A stretch of 64,000 nt of DNA from Pseudomonas capeferrum (GCF_000731675.1 NZ_JMIT01000002.1:657456-721455), one strand, 5' to 3'; positions 18,041-27,860 are shown, counted from the first letter of the stretch. Notes: generated from the sequence alone by a model not told the origin. Numbers and translations: made by a program.

Positions 18041-21000
18041 ATGCAAACACTCTCGCAGCTGACGTCTACCCACCCCAATACCTTGCGTTGGGCCATTTTT
18101 CTCGCCCTGCTCGGCTCCAGCACCGCGCAAGCCTCGGGCGGCCTGGAAGCTGCCAGCGGCCCTGCAGGCACCCCACTCATCAACAACGGCCATGGCGTCC
18201 CGGTCATCGACATCGTTGCACCCAACGCTAGCGGCCTGTCGCACAACCAGTTCCTCGATTACAACGTCGGCAACCCCGGCGTAGTGCTGAACAACGCCAC
18301 GCAGGCGGGCCAGTCGCAACTGGCCGGCGCCCTTGCGGCCAACCCGCAGTTCCAGGGCCAGGCCGCCTCGACCATCCTCAATGAGGTGATCAGCCGCAAC
18401 GCTTCGCTGATCGAGGGGCCGCAGGAAATCTTCGGCCGCCCGGCCGACTACATCCTGGCCAACCCCAATGGCATCACCCTCAACGGCGGCAGCTTCATCA
18501 ACACCACCCGCGCAGGCTTCGTGGTCGGCACCCCGGAATTCGAGGACCAGCAACTCAAATACCTCGACACCCTCAACGCCAGTGGCTCCCTGCAGGTACT
18601 CGACGACGGCCAGAGCAACAGCACCGGTGCCCTTGACCTGATCGCGCCGCGAATAGACAGCAAAGGCTTGCTCATGGCTGCCAATGAATTGAACGTCACG
18701 GTTGGCCGCAACCGCATCGATCACACCAGCGGGCAGGTGGTCGAACACCTGCCCGGCGAACAGGGCAGTGTCGATGCCACGCTGTTCGGTGCCATGCGTG
18801 CCGGGCGTATCCGTGTGCTGAGCACCGCTGAAGGCGCTGGGGTGCGCATGGGGCCGGCAAAGGTGCATGCCGGCGACGGTATCGACATCCATTCGGCCGG
18901 CGACCTGCACGTCAGCGGCAAGGCGGACAACCCCAGCGAACTGCACAGCGAACGGGGCGCATTGAATCTCAGCGCCGCGCATGACCTGACCCTGCGGGCT
19001 GTCGAAGGGCAGGCGCAACAGGTGGTGGTCAAGGCCGGCCAGAAACTCACCCTGGATGCCGACAGCCTGGCAAACACCGAACACGACCGCGAAAACTGGA
19101 AGAAGAAGTTTCTCTTCGTCACCCGCGAAACCTACAACCGCGAGCGCACCACCACCCAAAACCAGCAGCACGGCACGCAGTTGCACGGCCAAGACAGCGT
19201 AACGCTGCAATCGGGCGCTGACATGCGCCTGGTAGCCGCCGACGTGAAGGCGGGCGGCGAATTGAACGTCGACAGTGCCGGCAAACTGGACATCGTGGCA
19301 GGCATCGACAGCCAGCACATCAAAGAACAGGTACGTCACCGCAAAGACTTGTGGCGCGGTGACCGCGACACCGAGCAAACCCGGGAAACAGCCCAGGGCA
19401 GCACGTTGAATGCCGAGCGCATGGCCCTCACTGCGGCCGATACCCTCACGGTTCAAGGCAGCACGCTGCACAGCAACAGCGACATGCAGATCAAGGCGCG
19501 GCAAGTCGAGATCGGCACCACTGCATTGCAGAACAGCGGCACACAGCGCAACTACCGCGGCGACCTGGTCTCCGGGACTTTCTTCGGTGATCGCAAGGGT
19601 AATGACACGCAAGGGCAGACGGTGGTTGGCAGCAGTGTGACGGCAGACGGCAAGCTGAACATGACGGCTGACCAGGTCACCATCAAAGGTAGCAAGGTGC
19701 ACGGCAAGGAAGATTCGGTGCTGTACAGCGAAAAGGGCCTGCTGGCGATCGAGGCCGACCACGGCAGCAGCACGTCGACTGACCATCAGAGCAACAGCAA
19801 ACTGTTCGGCCTGATCGGCAGCGATCGCAAGGACACCACACGCAAGGACCAGGTACTGCTCAGCGACGTTTCGTCCAGCAGCAACCTGCGCCTGGCCAGC
19901 GCCGAGGAACTGCGCATCCACGGGGCAAAAATCGAAGCCGGCAAGCACCTGCAGGTGCAGGCCAAGGGCGACCTGACGATCGACAGCGCGCAGTCGCGCA
20001 GCGAAACACAAACCGATCAACAGCAACGCGGCTTCAGTGCCGGCGCCCGGCAGACCCAGGAGGCACAGGACGGCAAACCGCAATCACGCCAGTACGAAGC
20101 CAGCGTGGGCTACCAGGTCGCCAACACGACGGGCAAGGTCCAGGAAACAATGCAGGTCGCCAGCGAACTGAAAGGCGCTTCGGTCGATCTGCAAAGCGAT
20201 GCCCACCTGCAGGTCAATGGCTCCAAGGTCGTGGCAAGCGCGGGCGACCTCACTGTGGCCGCCAAACAGGTCAGCCTTGGCGCAACCCGCAATGAACGCG
20301 AGTCCGTCAGCAACGACAGCCAGAGTGGAGGCAGCTTGAACGTGACAGGGGGTATCGATCGACTGGGCAGCGCTTTCGCAGGCCATCACAACACCCAAAG
20401 CCAGCTCGAACGCGACAGCACCGTCCAACGCAGCGAGTTGCAGGCCAGTCGGGACGTGAAGCTGGACGCCGAGCGTTTGCTTACCGAAGCCGCGCGCGTC
20501 GAAGCCGGCCAGCAACTGAACGTAACCGCCAAGCACATCGAGAACCGTGCCGTGCAAAATACCCTAGCGCGTGAAAGCGTCACCAATAACGGGGCAGGCA
20601 GCCTGGGCGCCAGCGTCGAATACCGTGACCTGACCCGCCCCATCGAACGGCTGGTGCTGGGCGAAGAGGCGGCGCGCTTCCAGCAGGGCTCGCCTGAAGA
20701 CGCGATGGTGGCGCCAAGCGCCGGTGCCGACATGACCATAGACCACCTCAAGCGCCTGGAAAACCAACGCCGCGGCTTTGCCCAGGTGAGTGAGCTGTCG
20801 GGGGCTGCAGTCGAGGTCAAGGCCGATATCATCGATGACCAGGGCACCGCGTGGAAGGCCAACGCCGGCAAGCTCTTGATCGATGCCACGCAGCACCACC
20901 TGAGCGCCGCCGAAAACACCCAGGCCGATACCGTGCAGCGCCTGGCCTATGGCGGCGATGCCCGCGTAGACACCAGCACCGGTAACGATCTCAATGTACG

Positions 21001-22567
21001 CATTGCCGGTAAAGGCGGCTCGCTGGATAAACACGACCTGGCCAGTACCGCCGTGCCCGGCAGCCTCTATGGCCAACAGGGTATCCAGGTGCAGTTGGGC
21101 AGCGATGGCAAGTACGAGGGCACGCGCATCGACGGTGGCGACGGCGATGTGGTGATGCGTAGCGGCGGCACGCTGTCGTTACCGCAGGCCACTGACCGTA
21201 ACAGCCAGGCCTCAAAGCAGCTTGACGGTAATGCCTGGGCCAAGGTCGGCAACCGCCCCGGCAGCACCGGCGTCGACACCCGTGGCTACCTGGATCACAA
21301 CCAGCAGAACAGCGCGCAGACCAAGGCGCAGGTGGCGCAGATCGATGCCAAGGGCGCTGTGCATCTGAGCAGTGAGGCAGACCTTGTATTGGAAGGCACG
21401 CGTATCGGCAGCCGTGAAGCCAAGGTCGGCGATACCTTGCTGGAAAGTGGTGGCCGTTTGCAGGTCACTGCGGCCAGCAATACCCAGCAGGCCAAGGGCG
21501 GCAGCCTGGGTGGCGGCCTGGAACTGGCAGTCAAGACTGGCGCGACCAAGGGTGGCGCTGTCGGCGGTCACTTCAAGCATGGCAAGCAGAACGAAGACGC
21601 CAGCCAGGCCGTCAATGCCAGCTTCGAAAGCGCGGGCAAGCTCACCCTCAGCAGCCGTGCCCGGGAGGACATTGCCTTGCACCTTGAGGGCCTGCAAGCC
21701 TCGGCCGAACAAATCGAGCTCAACGCCGCAGGCGGCGGCATGCTGATCGAAGCTTCGAGCGACCGCGAGCAACGCGACAACCTCGACATCACGGCCGGGG
21801 CCGGCTTCAACATGGCCAAGGGCGCTACCGATACCCTCGGCCTGCATGGCCGCGCCCAGGTAGCGCTGGACAAGCGTGACAACCACACGTGGAACGCCAG
21901 CCAACTGCGCGCCGAAAAAATCCAGTGGCAAAGCCGTGGCGACACGCGCATCGAAGGTGCCAGCCTGGAAGCCGGGCGCATTACCGGTGATGTTGGCGGC
22001 GACCTGCGTGTTGCCAGCCGCAAGGACCGCGTCGACAGCTTGAGCGTGAAAGGCGACCTGCGCCTGAGCCAGGAGAAGAACCCGCAGGGCTACACCAACG
22101 CCGCCAACGCGCTGGCTGGGCCGCTGAGTGACAAAATCGGCAAAAAAGCCGGCGCTGCCTTGAGCAAAGCCGATCCTGGTTTTTCCCCGACTTTGCGCCT
22201 GGAGGTCTCACACCAACAGCGCGACACCGTGACCAGGCAGGCCACGCTCAAGGGCAGTGAAGGGCTTGACCTCAAGGTCGGTGGCGATGCCCGCCTGGTG
22301 GGCGCCAGGCTGCAATCGGGCAAAGGCGCTGTCGAGCTGAACGCCAATGCCGTTACCCGTGAAACCCTGAATGGCAGCGACTACCGCCGCGATGTGTCGA
22401 TCGATGCGTCCAACTCGCCGGTGGACCTGGGCACTGCGGTGGCCGAATTCACCAAGGGCAAGGGCGCTGCAGACGGGGAGAATGCGCTTGACCTGGGCCT
22501 ATTGCGCACCAGCGGGCACAACCGCAGCGAGCAGTGGGTATCGAGCGTGCAAGGCAAGGCGCAGTAA
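18041..22567 (+). CDS. TpsA filamentous haemagglutinin-like secreted adhesin
   Basis: 1508-residue exoprotein exported by the adjacent TpsB. It has a signal sequence (about 1-34) and a TPS secretion domain (about 35-260, with NPNGIT at 141-146 and LDLIAPRIDSKG). Long arrays of beta-helical repeats follow (LQVQAKGDLTIDSAQS, GDLTVAAKQVSLGATRNERE), typical of haemagglutinin repeats. I see no VENN pre-toxin motif and no separate C-terminal toxin region or immunity gene after it, so it looks like an adhesin and not a CdiA. It is short for the family, in which many members exceed 3000 residues. The RBS region is AAAGAGAACGAG. Confidence 0.92.
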   Translation: MQTLSQLTSTHPNTLRWAIFLALLGSSTAQASGGLEAASGPAGTPLINNGHGVPVIDIVAPNASGLSHNQFLDYNVGNPGVVLNNATQAGQSQLAGALAANPQFQGQAASTILNEVISRNASLIEGPQEIFGRPADYILANPNGITLNGGSFINTTRAGFVVGTPEFEDQQLKYLDTLNASGSLQVLDDGQSNSTGALDLIAPRIDSKGLLMAANELNVTVGRNRIDHTSGQVVEHLPGEQGSVDATLFGAMRAGRIRVLSTAEGAGVRMGPAKVHAGDGIDIHSAGDLHVSGKADNPSELHSERGALNLSAAHDLTLRAVEGQAQQVVVKAGQKLTLDADSLANTEHDRENWKKKFLFVTRETYNRERTTTQNQQHGTQLHGQDSVTLQSGADMRLVAADVKAGGELNVDSAGKLDIVAGIDSQHIKEQVRHRKDLWRGDRDTEQTRETAQGSTLNAERMALTAADTLTVQGSTLHSNSDMQIKARQVEIGTTALQNSGTQRNYRGDLVSGTFFGDRKGNDTQGQTVVGSSVTADGKLNMTADQVTIKGSKVHGKEDSVLYSEKGLLAIEADHGSSTSTDHQSNSKLFGLIGSDRKDTTRKDQVLLSDVSSSSNLRLASAEELRIHGAKIEAGKHLQVQAKGDLTIDSAQSRSETQTDQQQRGFSAGARQTQEAQDGKPQSRQYEASVGYQVANTTGKVQETMQVASELKGASVDLQSDAHLQVNGSKVVASAGDLTVAAKQVSLGATRNERESVSNDSQSGGSLNVTGGIDRLGSAFAGHHNTQSQLERDSTVQRSELQASRDVKLDAERLLTEAARVEAGQQLNVTAKHIENRAVQNTLARESVTNNGAGSLGASVEYRDLTRPIERLVLGEEAARFQQGSPEDAMVAPSAGADMTIDHLKRLENQRRGFAQVSELSGAAVEVKADIIDDQGTAWKANAGKLLIDATQHHLSAAENTQADTVQRLAYGGDARVDTSTGNDLNVRIAGKGGSLDKHDLASTAVPGSLYGQQGIQVQLGSDGKYEGTRIDGGDGDVVMRSGGTLSLPQATDRNSQASKQLDGNAWAKVGNRPGSTGVDTRGYLDHNQQNSAQTKAQVAQIDAKGAVHLSSEADLVLEGTRIGSREAKVGDTLLESGGRLQVTAASNTQQAKGGSLGGGLELAVKTGATKGGAVGGHFKHGKQNEDASQAVNASFESAGKLTLSSRAREDIALHLEGLQASAEQIELNAAGGGMLIEASSDREQRDNLDITAGAGFNMAKGATDTLGLHGRAQVALDKRDNHTWNASQLRAEKIQWQSRGDTRIEGASLEAGRITGDVGGDLRVASRKDRVDSLSVKGDLRLSQEKNPQGYTNAANALAGPLSDKIGKKAGAALSKADPGFSPTLRLEVSHQQRDTVTRQATLKGSEGLDLKVGGDARLVGARLQSGKGAVELNANAVTRETLNGSDYRRDVSIDASNSPVDLGTAVAEFTKGKGAADGENALDLGLLRTSGHNRSEQWVSSVQGKAQ

Positions 22568-22689
22568 CCGTTGCCCGTCGACGCTTTCATGAACCCACCC
22601 ATGACGTGGTGACTTGGCCGCTCCCACAGATCAACCTTACAAATCAATAAGTTAGCGATCTATCAATGGCCGCAACCTCACTCAAGTGA

Positions 22690-23349
22690 TTACCACCTGA
22701 TCAGCCGCTGCCCCGCTGTCGCCTCTGGCCCCAGCCATTGCGCACCGCGCAGCAGCGGCGTCAGGGCGGCATCGGGCTGCAGCGCGAGGGTGACCTGGGC
22801 CTGTCGCCCCAGCAGGTCCGCATCCACCTGCAACTGATGCTGCCCCTGCTGCGCCAACTGCCCCAGCACATGCCAACCACCTCGGCACTGCACCTCGAGC
22901 CATCCCTGCCCTAAGCCCAACGACCAGGGCTCACTCAGCGCCAGGTCCGTGACACTGATACGCCCCTCGGCAGCCTGGCATCGCCGCCCCGCACCATGCA
23001 CCCGCAGCGTACCCTGCCATTGCCCAACCAGGCGATAGGCCGCAGGCACAGTCACCTGCGCCGCTGTGGGCTGAACGTCAAGGCGCCAACGCCAAGGCCA
23101 GCCTTCAACCCGCACCTGCCAGGCCTGCCCCTGAAAGCCCAATGCCCCTTGGCCCTGCAAACGCCAAGGCTGCACGGCCCACTGCAATGGCCCGAACGGC
23201 CCAAGCTGTGTCGCCTGCCCCTGCCACAAGCTGCCGCTCACTCCCGTTGCCGGCAGGCCGAACCCACGCACCAGCCAACTGGCCGGCAGCTCTACCAGCA
23301 AGGTCAGGACAAACACCCACAGCAGCCACGCCACGCCGCCCCGGCTCAT
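22690..23349 (-). CDS. gspN: Type II secretion system protein N (GspN/XcpN-like)
   Basis: 219-residue inner-membrane protein with one N-terminal membrane segment (about 6-28) and a periplasmic domain. The pattern GVSGSLWQGQATQL is typical of GspN, a helper subunit thought to assist the secretin or assembly platform. Last gene of the T2SS operon, overlapping gspM by 4 bp (ATGA). Its identity rests on gene order plus weak motif similarity, as GspN is poorly conserved. Confidence 0.82.
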   Translation of the reverse strand: MSRGGVAWLLWVFVLTLLVELPASWLVRGFGLPATGVSGSLWQGQATQLGPFGPLQWAVQPWRLQGQGALGFQGQAWQVRVEGWPWRWRLDVQPTAAQVTVPAAYRLVGQWQGTLRVHGAGRRCQAAEGRISVTDLALSEPWSLGLGQGWLEVQCRGGWHVLGQLAQQGQHQLQVDADLLGRQAQVTLALQPDAALTPLLRGAQWLGPEATAGQRLIRW

Positions 23350-23732
23350 GGCCGCAGCACCAGGTCAAAACGCAGGCCGTTGGGGGCTTGCTCCAACCCC
23401 CACTGCAACGGTTGCGCGCCCTCGCTCTGCAGCGAAACGACCCAGCCCAGCAGGGCCTGCTCATCGGCCACCTGCCCCTGCATGTGCCAGGTCTCACCCT
23501 GTGCGACCACCTCCTGCAACTCGATGCGCCGCGCTTGCGCCGACTGGTGCAGACGCTCCAAGCTCAGCGGCGCGCCCCCCTGCAAATCTGCCGCCGTCTG
23601 CGCCAACCCCCGCCATTGGCCAAGCACGTGCCATTGCGCCAATCCTTCGCGTACAACCAGCACGCTCGACAGCAGCGCAATCAGCCCCCCGGCCAGTGCC
23701 AGGCGATGGCGCTGTACCCAGTCCCGGTTCAT
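23346..23732 (-). CDS. gspM: Type II secretion system protein M
   Basis: 128 residues with one N-terminal membrane helix (HRLALAGGLIALLSSVLVV) after a short cytoplasmic stretch, then a small periplasmic ferredoxin-like domain. GspM pairs with GspL in the inner-membrane platform. The start at 23732 overlaps the gspL stop codon by 4 bp (ATGA), which supports it over the longer open frame. Shorter than many GspM proteins (about 150-180). Confidence 0.85.
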   Translation of the reverse strand: MNRDWVQRHRLALAGGLIALLSSVLVVREGLAQWHVLGQWRGLAQTAADLQGGAPLSLERLHQSAQARRIELQEVVAQGETWHMQGQVADEQALLGWVVSLQSEGAQPLQWGLEQAPNGLRFDLVLRP

Positions 23733-24814
23733 GTCGCCACCTCCAGGTCGAAAACCACACGGGTCGACGATGCATCCCCGTTCACTTGCACCTGTGCCCC
23801 AACAGCACTGGCCATCTCGCCCCAGGGCGGTGCGGCCCCCTCCCCCTCCACGCGCACATGCCAGCGCTGGCCGTCGAAGCGCACTGCTTGCAGGCGCCAG
23901 CCGGGATGCGCTTGCAACCAGGCCTGCAAGCGCCCCTGCAAGTCTGCCAACTGACGCACACGCAATTGCTGTTGCAGTTCGGCTTCGCGCAGGCGCTTGA
24001 GCGCCTGCGCCGCCTGCCGCGGCCCTGCCTGCTCGCCGGTCACGGCAAGCACCTGGGCTTGCCAGAGCTGCACCTGGCGCCATTGCTGGGCCAACCACAG
24101 GCCGCCCCAGGTGCAGGCCAGCAGCAGGCAGGCGGCAAGCAGCTGACGCTGCGCTCGCGAGGGGCCAACAAAGGTGCGAGGTCGTCGCTGCTCGAACAGG
24201 CCTGGCAGGCTGTCGAGCGGCGCCAACTCGTCGGGCCAGCGCCCCTCGAGCGGCACCCTGCGCAGTTGCGGCCAGGGTTCGACCCGCACATCGCCCAGCA
24301 CATCAGGCCAGGCCAACCAGCGTTCGCCCGCGCCTTCGCTCAGCCCCTTCATCAAGCTGAACCCGCCCGGCTTCTGCCAGCACCAGGCCACACCCGGTTC
24401 AGGAGCAGGCAGCAACTGAAATTCAGCCCAGCAACACTCGACCGACACCCCCCATTTCACACACTGCCCGCGCCAGCCCTCCAGATGCTGACGTGCCACG
24501 GTCAGTAGCCGCACCTGCCCGGCTTCACGGCCCAAACATCCACACACCACCTCATCCGCGCTCTGCAGCAAGCGGTCTTCAAGCAACAATGGCCATTCTT
24601 CACGCCTGAGCCCCGGCGGTGCGGGCAACTGGAAGTGGCTGCAGTGCTCGGCAGGCACGATCAACGCCACCCGCGCCTGCAGGTTCGCCGGGGGCTCGCC
24701 CTGCCCCTGGCGCTGCGCGATACCGCCCTCGACCAACAGCCAGTCCCAAGGGCTGCCTGGGCGCAACAACAGCCAAGGCCGGGCCGGCGAACGTCGACGC
24801 CAATCAACCTTCAT
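23729..24814 (-). CDS. gspL: Type II secretion system protein L
   Basis: 361 residues. An N-terminal cytoplasmic actin-like domain (about 1-225) would hold the ATPase GspE at the membrane. It is followed by a membrane helix (LLAACLLLACTWGGLWLAQQW) and a periplasmic domain ending in FDLEVAT. Starts 4 bp inside the end of gspJ (ATGA overlap), part of the tight T2SS operon. Confidence 0.88.
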   Translation of the reverse strand: MKVDWRRRSPARPWLLLRPGSPWDWLLVEGGIAQRQGQGEPPANLQARVALIVPAEHCSHFQLPAPPGLRREEWPLLLEDRLLQSADEVVCGCLGREAGQVRLLTVARQHLEGWRGQCVKWGVSVECCWAEFQLLPAPEPGVAWCWQKPGGFSLMKGLSEGAGERWLAWPDVLGDVRVEPWPQLRRVPLEGRWPDELAPLDSLPGLFEQRRPRTFVGPSRAQRQLLAACLLLACTWGGLWLAQQWRQVQLWQAQVLAVTGEQAGPRQAAQALKRLREAELQQQLRVRQLADLQGRLQAWLQAHPGWRLQAVRFDGQRWHVRVEGEGAAPPWGEMASAVGAQVQVNGDASSTRVVFDLEVAT

Positions 24815-25401
24815 GAACGCCCCCAGGGAATAACGAAAGTGCAGACATACGGTGCTCCATCACGCTGCAGCTCCAGGCGCACACCACGGCCGGGGTGCGC
24901 CGGTTGATCGGAAGGCCAGGGTTGCCAGCGGCCGCCCTGGTGATACAAAACGTTCACCTTGCTCACCCCTTCAAGTTGCTCGCGCAACACCCAGCGCGCA
25001 GCAGTCGCGGCATACAGGTCGGCCGAACTCTCCAGCAACACACGCTGCTCGCGCGCCTCGAAGCGCAAGCGCTGGCGCTGTAGGCGCGACCCGCCTTCAA
25101 CTTCAGGCAGGCCGGTGGCAGCCACCCACAGCAGTTGGCCGTTCGCGGGTTGCCAATCGAACCAGCGGCTGGCCAAGGGCAGACGCTGTTCGTACACCCG
25201 GCGCAGCACCGGGCTGTCGAGGCGCCGCTCCAGCGCCAGGCAAAAATCCAGCACCGAGGTTTGCTGGCTGCTCACCTGCAACCGCTCACGCACCTTCAGC
25301 CAGCCGTTGACCAATGCCGCCAGCATGATGCCGAGCAGCGCGGTCAGGGCCAGCGCGACCATCAGTTCGATCAGGGTAAGGCCTGCCTGATGCCGCTTCA
25401 T
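24811..25401 (-). CDS. gspJ: Type II secretion minor pseudopilin J
   Basis: 196-residue minor pseudopilin. The type III signal HQAGLTLIELMVALALTAL (cleavage after G, Glu at +5) is followed by the hydrophobic helix and a large C-terminal domain. With GspI and GspK it would form the tip of the pseudopilus. ATGA overlaps on both sides with gspI and gspL. Confidence 0.92.
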   Translation of the reverse strand: MKRHQAGLTLIELMVALALTALLGIMLAALVNGWLKVRERLQVSSQQTSVLDFCLALERRLDSPVLRRVYEQRLPLASRWFDWQPANGQLLWVAATGLPEVEGGSRLQRQRLRFEAREQRVLLESSADLYAATAARWVLREQLEGVSKVNVLYHQGGRWQPWPSDQPAHPGRGVRLELQRDGAPYVCTFVIPWGRS

Positions 25402-25766
25402 GGGCGCTCCAGAAAAACACTGAATTGGCCAAGCGGCAGCCGCTGGTCGCGGTCGCCGAACACCTGCAGTTCGCCCCGGCGCAGGTCACGCACGCCGGTG
25501 CGGCGCAATTGCATCTGCCAATGGCACAGCTGGCCGCCCTGGCTCAGTTGGCCGCCCACCTGGTTGCTGGTCGGCCAGTACTGTTCGACGACGAAACGGG
25601 CTTGCAGCTCGCGCGCGCACAGCAGGCCAAGGCGGTGCTGCTGCAGGTTGTCCTGCACCGCCAGGCGCTGGCGCAGGACCTGGCTGGTGATCACCGCCAG
25701 CACGGCGGCAATCGCCAGGGCCACGGTCACTTCCAGCAGAGTGAAACCGCGCTGCTGGTGCTTCAT
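25398..25766 (-). CDS. gspI: Type II secretion minor pseudopilin I
   Basis: 122 residues with the prepilin signal QQRGFTLLEVTVALAIAAV and a small C-terminal domain. The start at 25766 is chosen because the basic leader and cleavage site follow at once and because it overlaps the gspH stop (ATGA). Tip component with GspJ and GspK. Confidence 0.92.
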   Translation of the reverse strand: MKHQQRGFTLLEVTVALAIAAVLAVITSQVLRQRLAVQDNLQQHRLGLLCARELQARFVVEQYWPTSNQVGGQLSQGGQLCHWQMQLRRTGVRDLRRGELQVFGDRDQRLPLGQFSVFLERP

Positions 25767-26200
25767 GGCAGTGGCGCCAGCTGTAGCTTGCCATCGCGGC
25801 GCCAGGCCCATTGCTGGCTGCCTTTGGCCCAGTGCCAGCGCACCGAGCCCGGCTGAGCCCAGCCTTGCGGCGTGAACAGAAGATGCGGCTGCGCGCTGGC
25901 GGGCCAGTCCGGGCGCAGGCCCTTGGGCCAGTCGCCGAGCGCGACGGTCTCGACCACCCAGGCGTCGCCCTCGCGGCGGACAAACTCCGGCCGCTGGCCA
26001 GTCCAGCGCAACCCGCGCAACTGCCCGGCATGGCGGGCCAGGGCCGCCTGGGTCCGGGTTTCGGCCGCCAGGCGTTGCAGGGCTTGGTCGACATTCGTCT
26101 TGCCGCTGTCGAGCCAGGCCACGGCCAGGCTGGTCATCAACCCGGCGATGGCCAGCACCACCAGCAATTCGATCAGGCTGAAGCCTTGTTCACGGCGCAC
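25763..26200 (-). CDS. gspH: Type II secretion minor pseudopilin H
   Basis: 145 residues with prepilin signal REQGFSLIELLVVLAIAGL and a beta-rich C-terminal part (WVVETVALGDWPKGL). GspH is thought to link the tip complex to the GspG shaft. It starts 3 bp after gspG ends. Confidence 0.92.
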   Translation of the reverse strand: MRREQGFSLIELLVVLAIAGLMTSLAVAWLDSGKTNVDQALQRLAAETRTQAALARHAGQLRGLRWTGQRPEFVRREGDAWVVETVALGDWPKGLRPDWPASAQPHLLFTPQGWAQPGSVRWHWAKGSQQWAWRRDGKLQLAPLP

Positions 26201-26202
26201 CC

Positions 26203-26637
26203 TTACAGCGCCCAGTTACCCAGGTCGGCATCCTGCCCTTCGCCGCCAGGCACACCATCGGCACCCAGCGAATAGACATCAACGCGCCCATGCTCGCCAG
26301 GCATGCGGTACTGGTACGGCGTCCCCCATGGGTCTTGCGGCAGGCGGCGCACATAGCCATCGCTGCGCCAGGCACGCGGCAGCGGCGCCTGCTCGGGCTT
26401 TTTCACCAGCGCAGCCAAGCCTTGCTCGTTACTGGGAAAACGCAGGTTATCCAGCCGGTACATGTCCAGCGCCTGTTCGAGTGTGGCCAGGTCTGCCATG
26501 ACCTTCTGCCGCATGGCCTTGTCCTGGTTGCCCAGCACACTGGGTGCGACCACGGCGATCAACAGGCCGATGATGAAGATCACCACCATGATCTCCATGA
26601 GGGTGAAGCCACGCTGACGGTTACGACGATGCTGCAT
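26203..26637 (-). CDS. gspG: Type II secretion major pseudopilin G
   Basis: 144-residue main subunit of the pseudopilus. Prepilin signal RQRGFTLMEIMVVIFIIGL; C-terminal features typical of GspG: DMYRLDNLRFPSNEQGLAAL, DPWGTPYQYRMPG and an acidic calcium-site region (DGVPGGEGQDADLGNW). The start at 26637 has an AAGGAG SD at good spacing; an ATG 21 bp upstream in frame lacks one. Confidence 0.95.
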   Translation of the reverse strand: MQHRRNRQRGFTLMEIMVVIFIIGLLIAVVAPSVLGNQDKAMRQKVMADLATLEQALDMYRLDNLRFPSNEQGLAALVKKPEQAPLPRAWRSDGYVRRLPQDPWGTPYQYRMPGEHGRVDVYSLGADGVPGGEGQDADLGNWAL

Positions 26638-26654
26638 GGAAGTACTCCTTGTGT

Positions 26655-27857
26655 TCACAATTGCAGGCCCTGGTTGAGTTGCATGATCGGCAGCAGCACC
26701 GCCAGCACGATGAACAGCACCACGGCGCCCATCACCAGAATCATCAGCGGTTCGAAAAGCGCCATGGCGGTGTCCACCTGGCGGGCGAAGCCGCGCTCCT
26801 GGTCGTCTGCCACCCGTTCCAGCATGTCGGCCAGGGTGCCGCTGGCCTCGCCGCTGCCGACCATGTTCACCAGCAACGGCGGAAACTGTTGGCAGGCATC
26901 CAGCGCGCGGTGCAGGCTGGTGCCGCCCTGCACCTGCTGGCGCACCTGCTCCATGGCCAGGCGGATGCGCCGGTTGGAAACTGTCTCGGTGGCCACCTGC
27001 AGGGCTTCGAGCAGGGCCACGCCGCTGCTGCTGAGAATCGCCAGGCTACGTGCCAGCCGCGCGCTTTCCAGCACCTGCAACAGGCCGCCCACACGCGGCA
27101 GGCGCAACAGCAACTCATCACGGCGCAGGCACCAGTGCGGCTTGCGCAGCAGCCAGCCACCGAGCAGCGTCAGCAGCATCGCCAGGCCCAACAACCAGGG
27201 CCCGGCGTGCACCAGCCCCTGGCTCAAGCCGATCAGCAAGGCGGTTATCAACGGCAGGCTCTGCCCCGCGTGGGCAAACTGCTCGGTGAGCTTGGGCACC
27301 ACGAAGGTCATCAGGCCGATCACCACGGCAAGCGACACCCCCATCAGCACACAGGGGTAGATCAATGCAGTACGCGCCTTGTGCTGCTGGCGTTGCACCT
27401 GCTCCAGGTGATCGGCCAGGCGCGTGAGCACCTGGGCCAGGCGCCCGGAGCGCTCACCGGCCTCGACCAGCGCACAGTACAGGCCGCTGAACGGCGCCCC
27501 CTGGCGGGCCAGGCTGCGCGCCAGCCCCAGGCCTTCAGCGAGCGAACCGCGCAAGGCCACCAGCACGCTGTGCAAGGCAGGCTGGCGCAATTGCCGCTCG
27601 AGGGTGGCCAGGGCGTCGACCAAGGGGATGCCCGCGCCCGTCAAGGTCGCCAGCTGGCGGGTCAGTTCGCACAGTTGCGCACGGCTCAGGCGCTGGTGGC
27701 GGGGTTGGCGCACGCCTGCCTCGTGGCGCTGCAACTGGCGGGCGAACAGGCCCTGGTCACGCAACAGCTGGCGCGCATGGCGCTCGCTGTCGGCCTGCAG
27801 GCTGGCCTTGTGGGTCTTGCCGGCCAGGTCGACGGCTTGATAACGATAGGTCGGCAT
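26655..27857 (-). CDS. gspF: Type II secretion inner-membrane platform protein F
   Basis: 400 residues with two copies of the T2SSF helical domain (about 65-190 and 270-392) and three membrane segments. The N-terminus (PTYRYQAVDLAGKTHKASLQ) and repeats such as LTRQLATLTGAGIPLVDAL and ARSLAILSSSGVALLEAL are typical. It is the polytopic core that GspE drives. 3 bp downstream of gspE. Confidence 0.95.
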   Translation of the reverse strand: MPTYRYQAVDLAGKTHKASLQADSERHARQLLRDQGLFARQLQRHEAGVRQPRHQRLSRAQLCELTRQLATLTGAGIPLVDALATLERQLRQPALHSVLVALRGSLAEGLGLARSLARQGAPFSGLYCALVEAGERSGRLAQVLTRLADHLEQVQRQQHKARTALIYPCVLMGVSLAVVIGLMTFVVPKLTEQFAHAGQSLPLITALLIGLSQGLVHAGPWLLGLAMLLTLLGGWLLRKPHWCLRRDELLLRLPRVGGLLQVLESARLARSLAILSSSGVALLEALQVATETVSNRRIRLAMEQVRQQVQGGTSLHRALDACQQFPPLLVNMVGSGEASGTLADMLERVADDQERGFARQVDTAMALFEPLMILVMGAVVLFIVLAVLLPIMQLNQGLQL

Positions 27858-27860
27858 GGC

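Noticed and set aside
17102..20083. 993-codon open frame antisense to the TPS genes
   Set aside because: It covers two well-supported genes on the other strand, has no recognisable domain and a composition typical of the mirror frame of GC-rich coding sequence.
22568..22689. CDI immunity gene after tpsA
   Set aside because: The 122-bp gap is too short for an immunity gene and carries no open frame with a start and SD.
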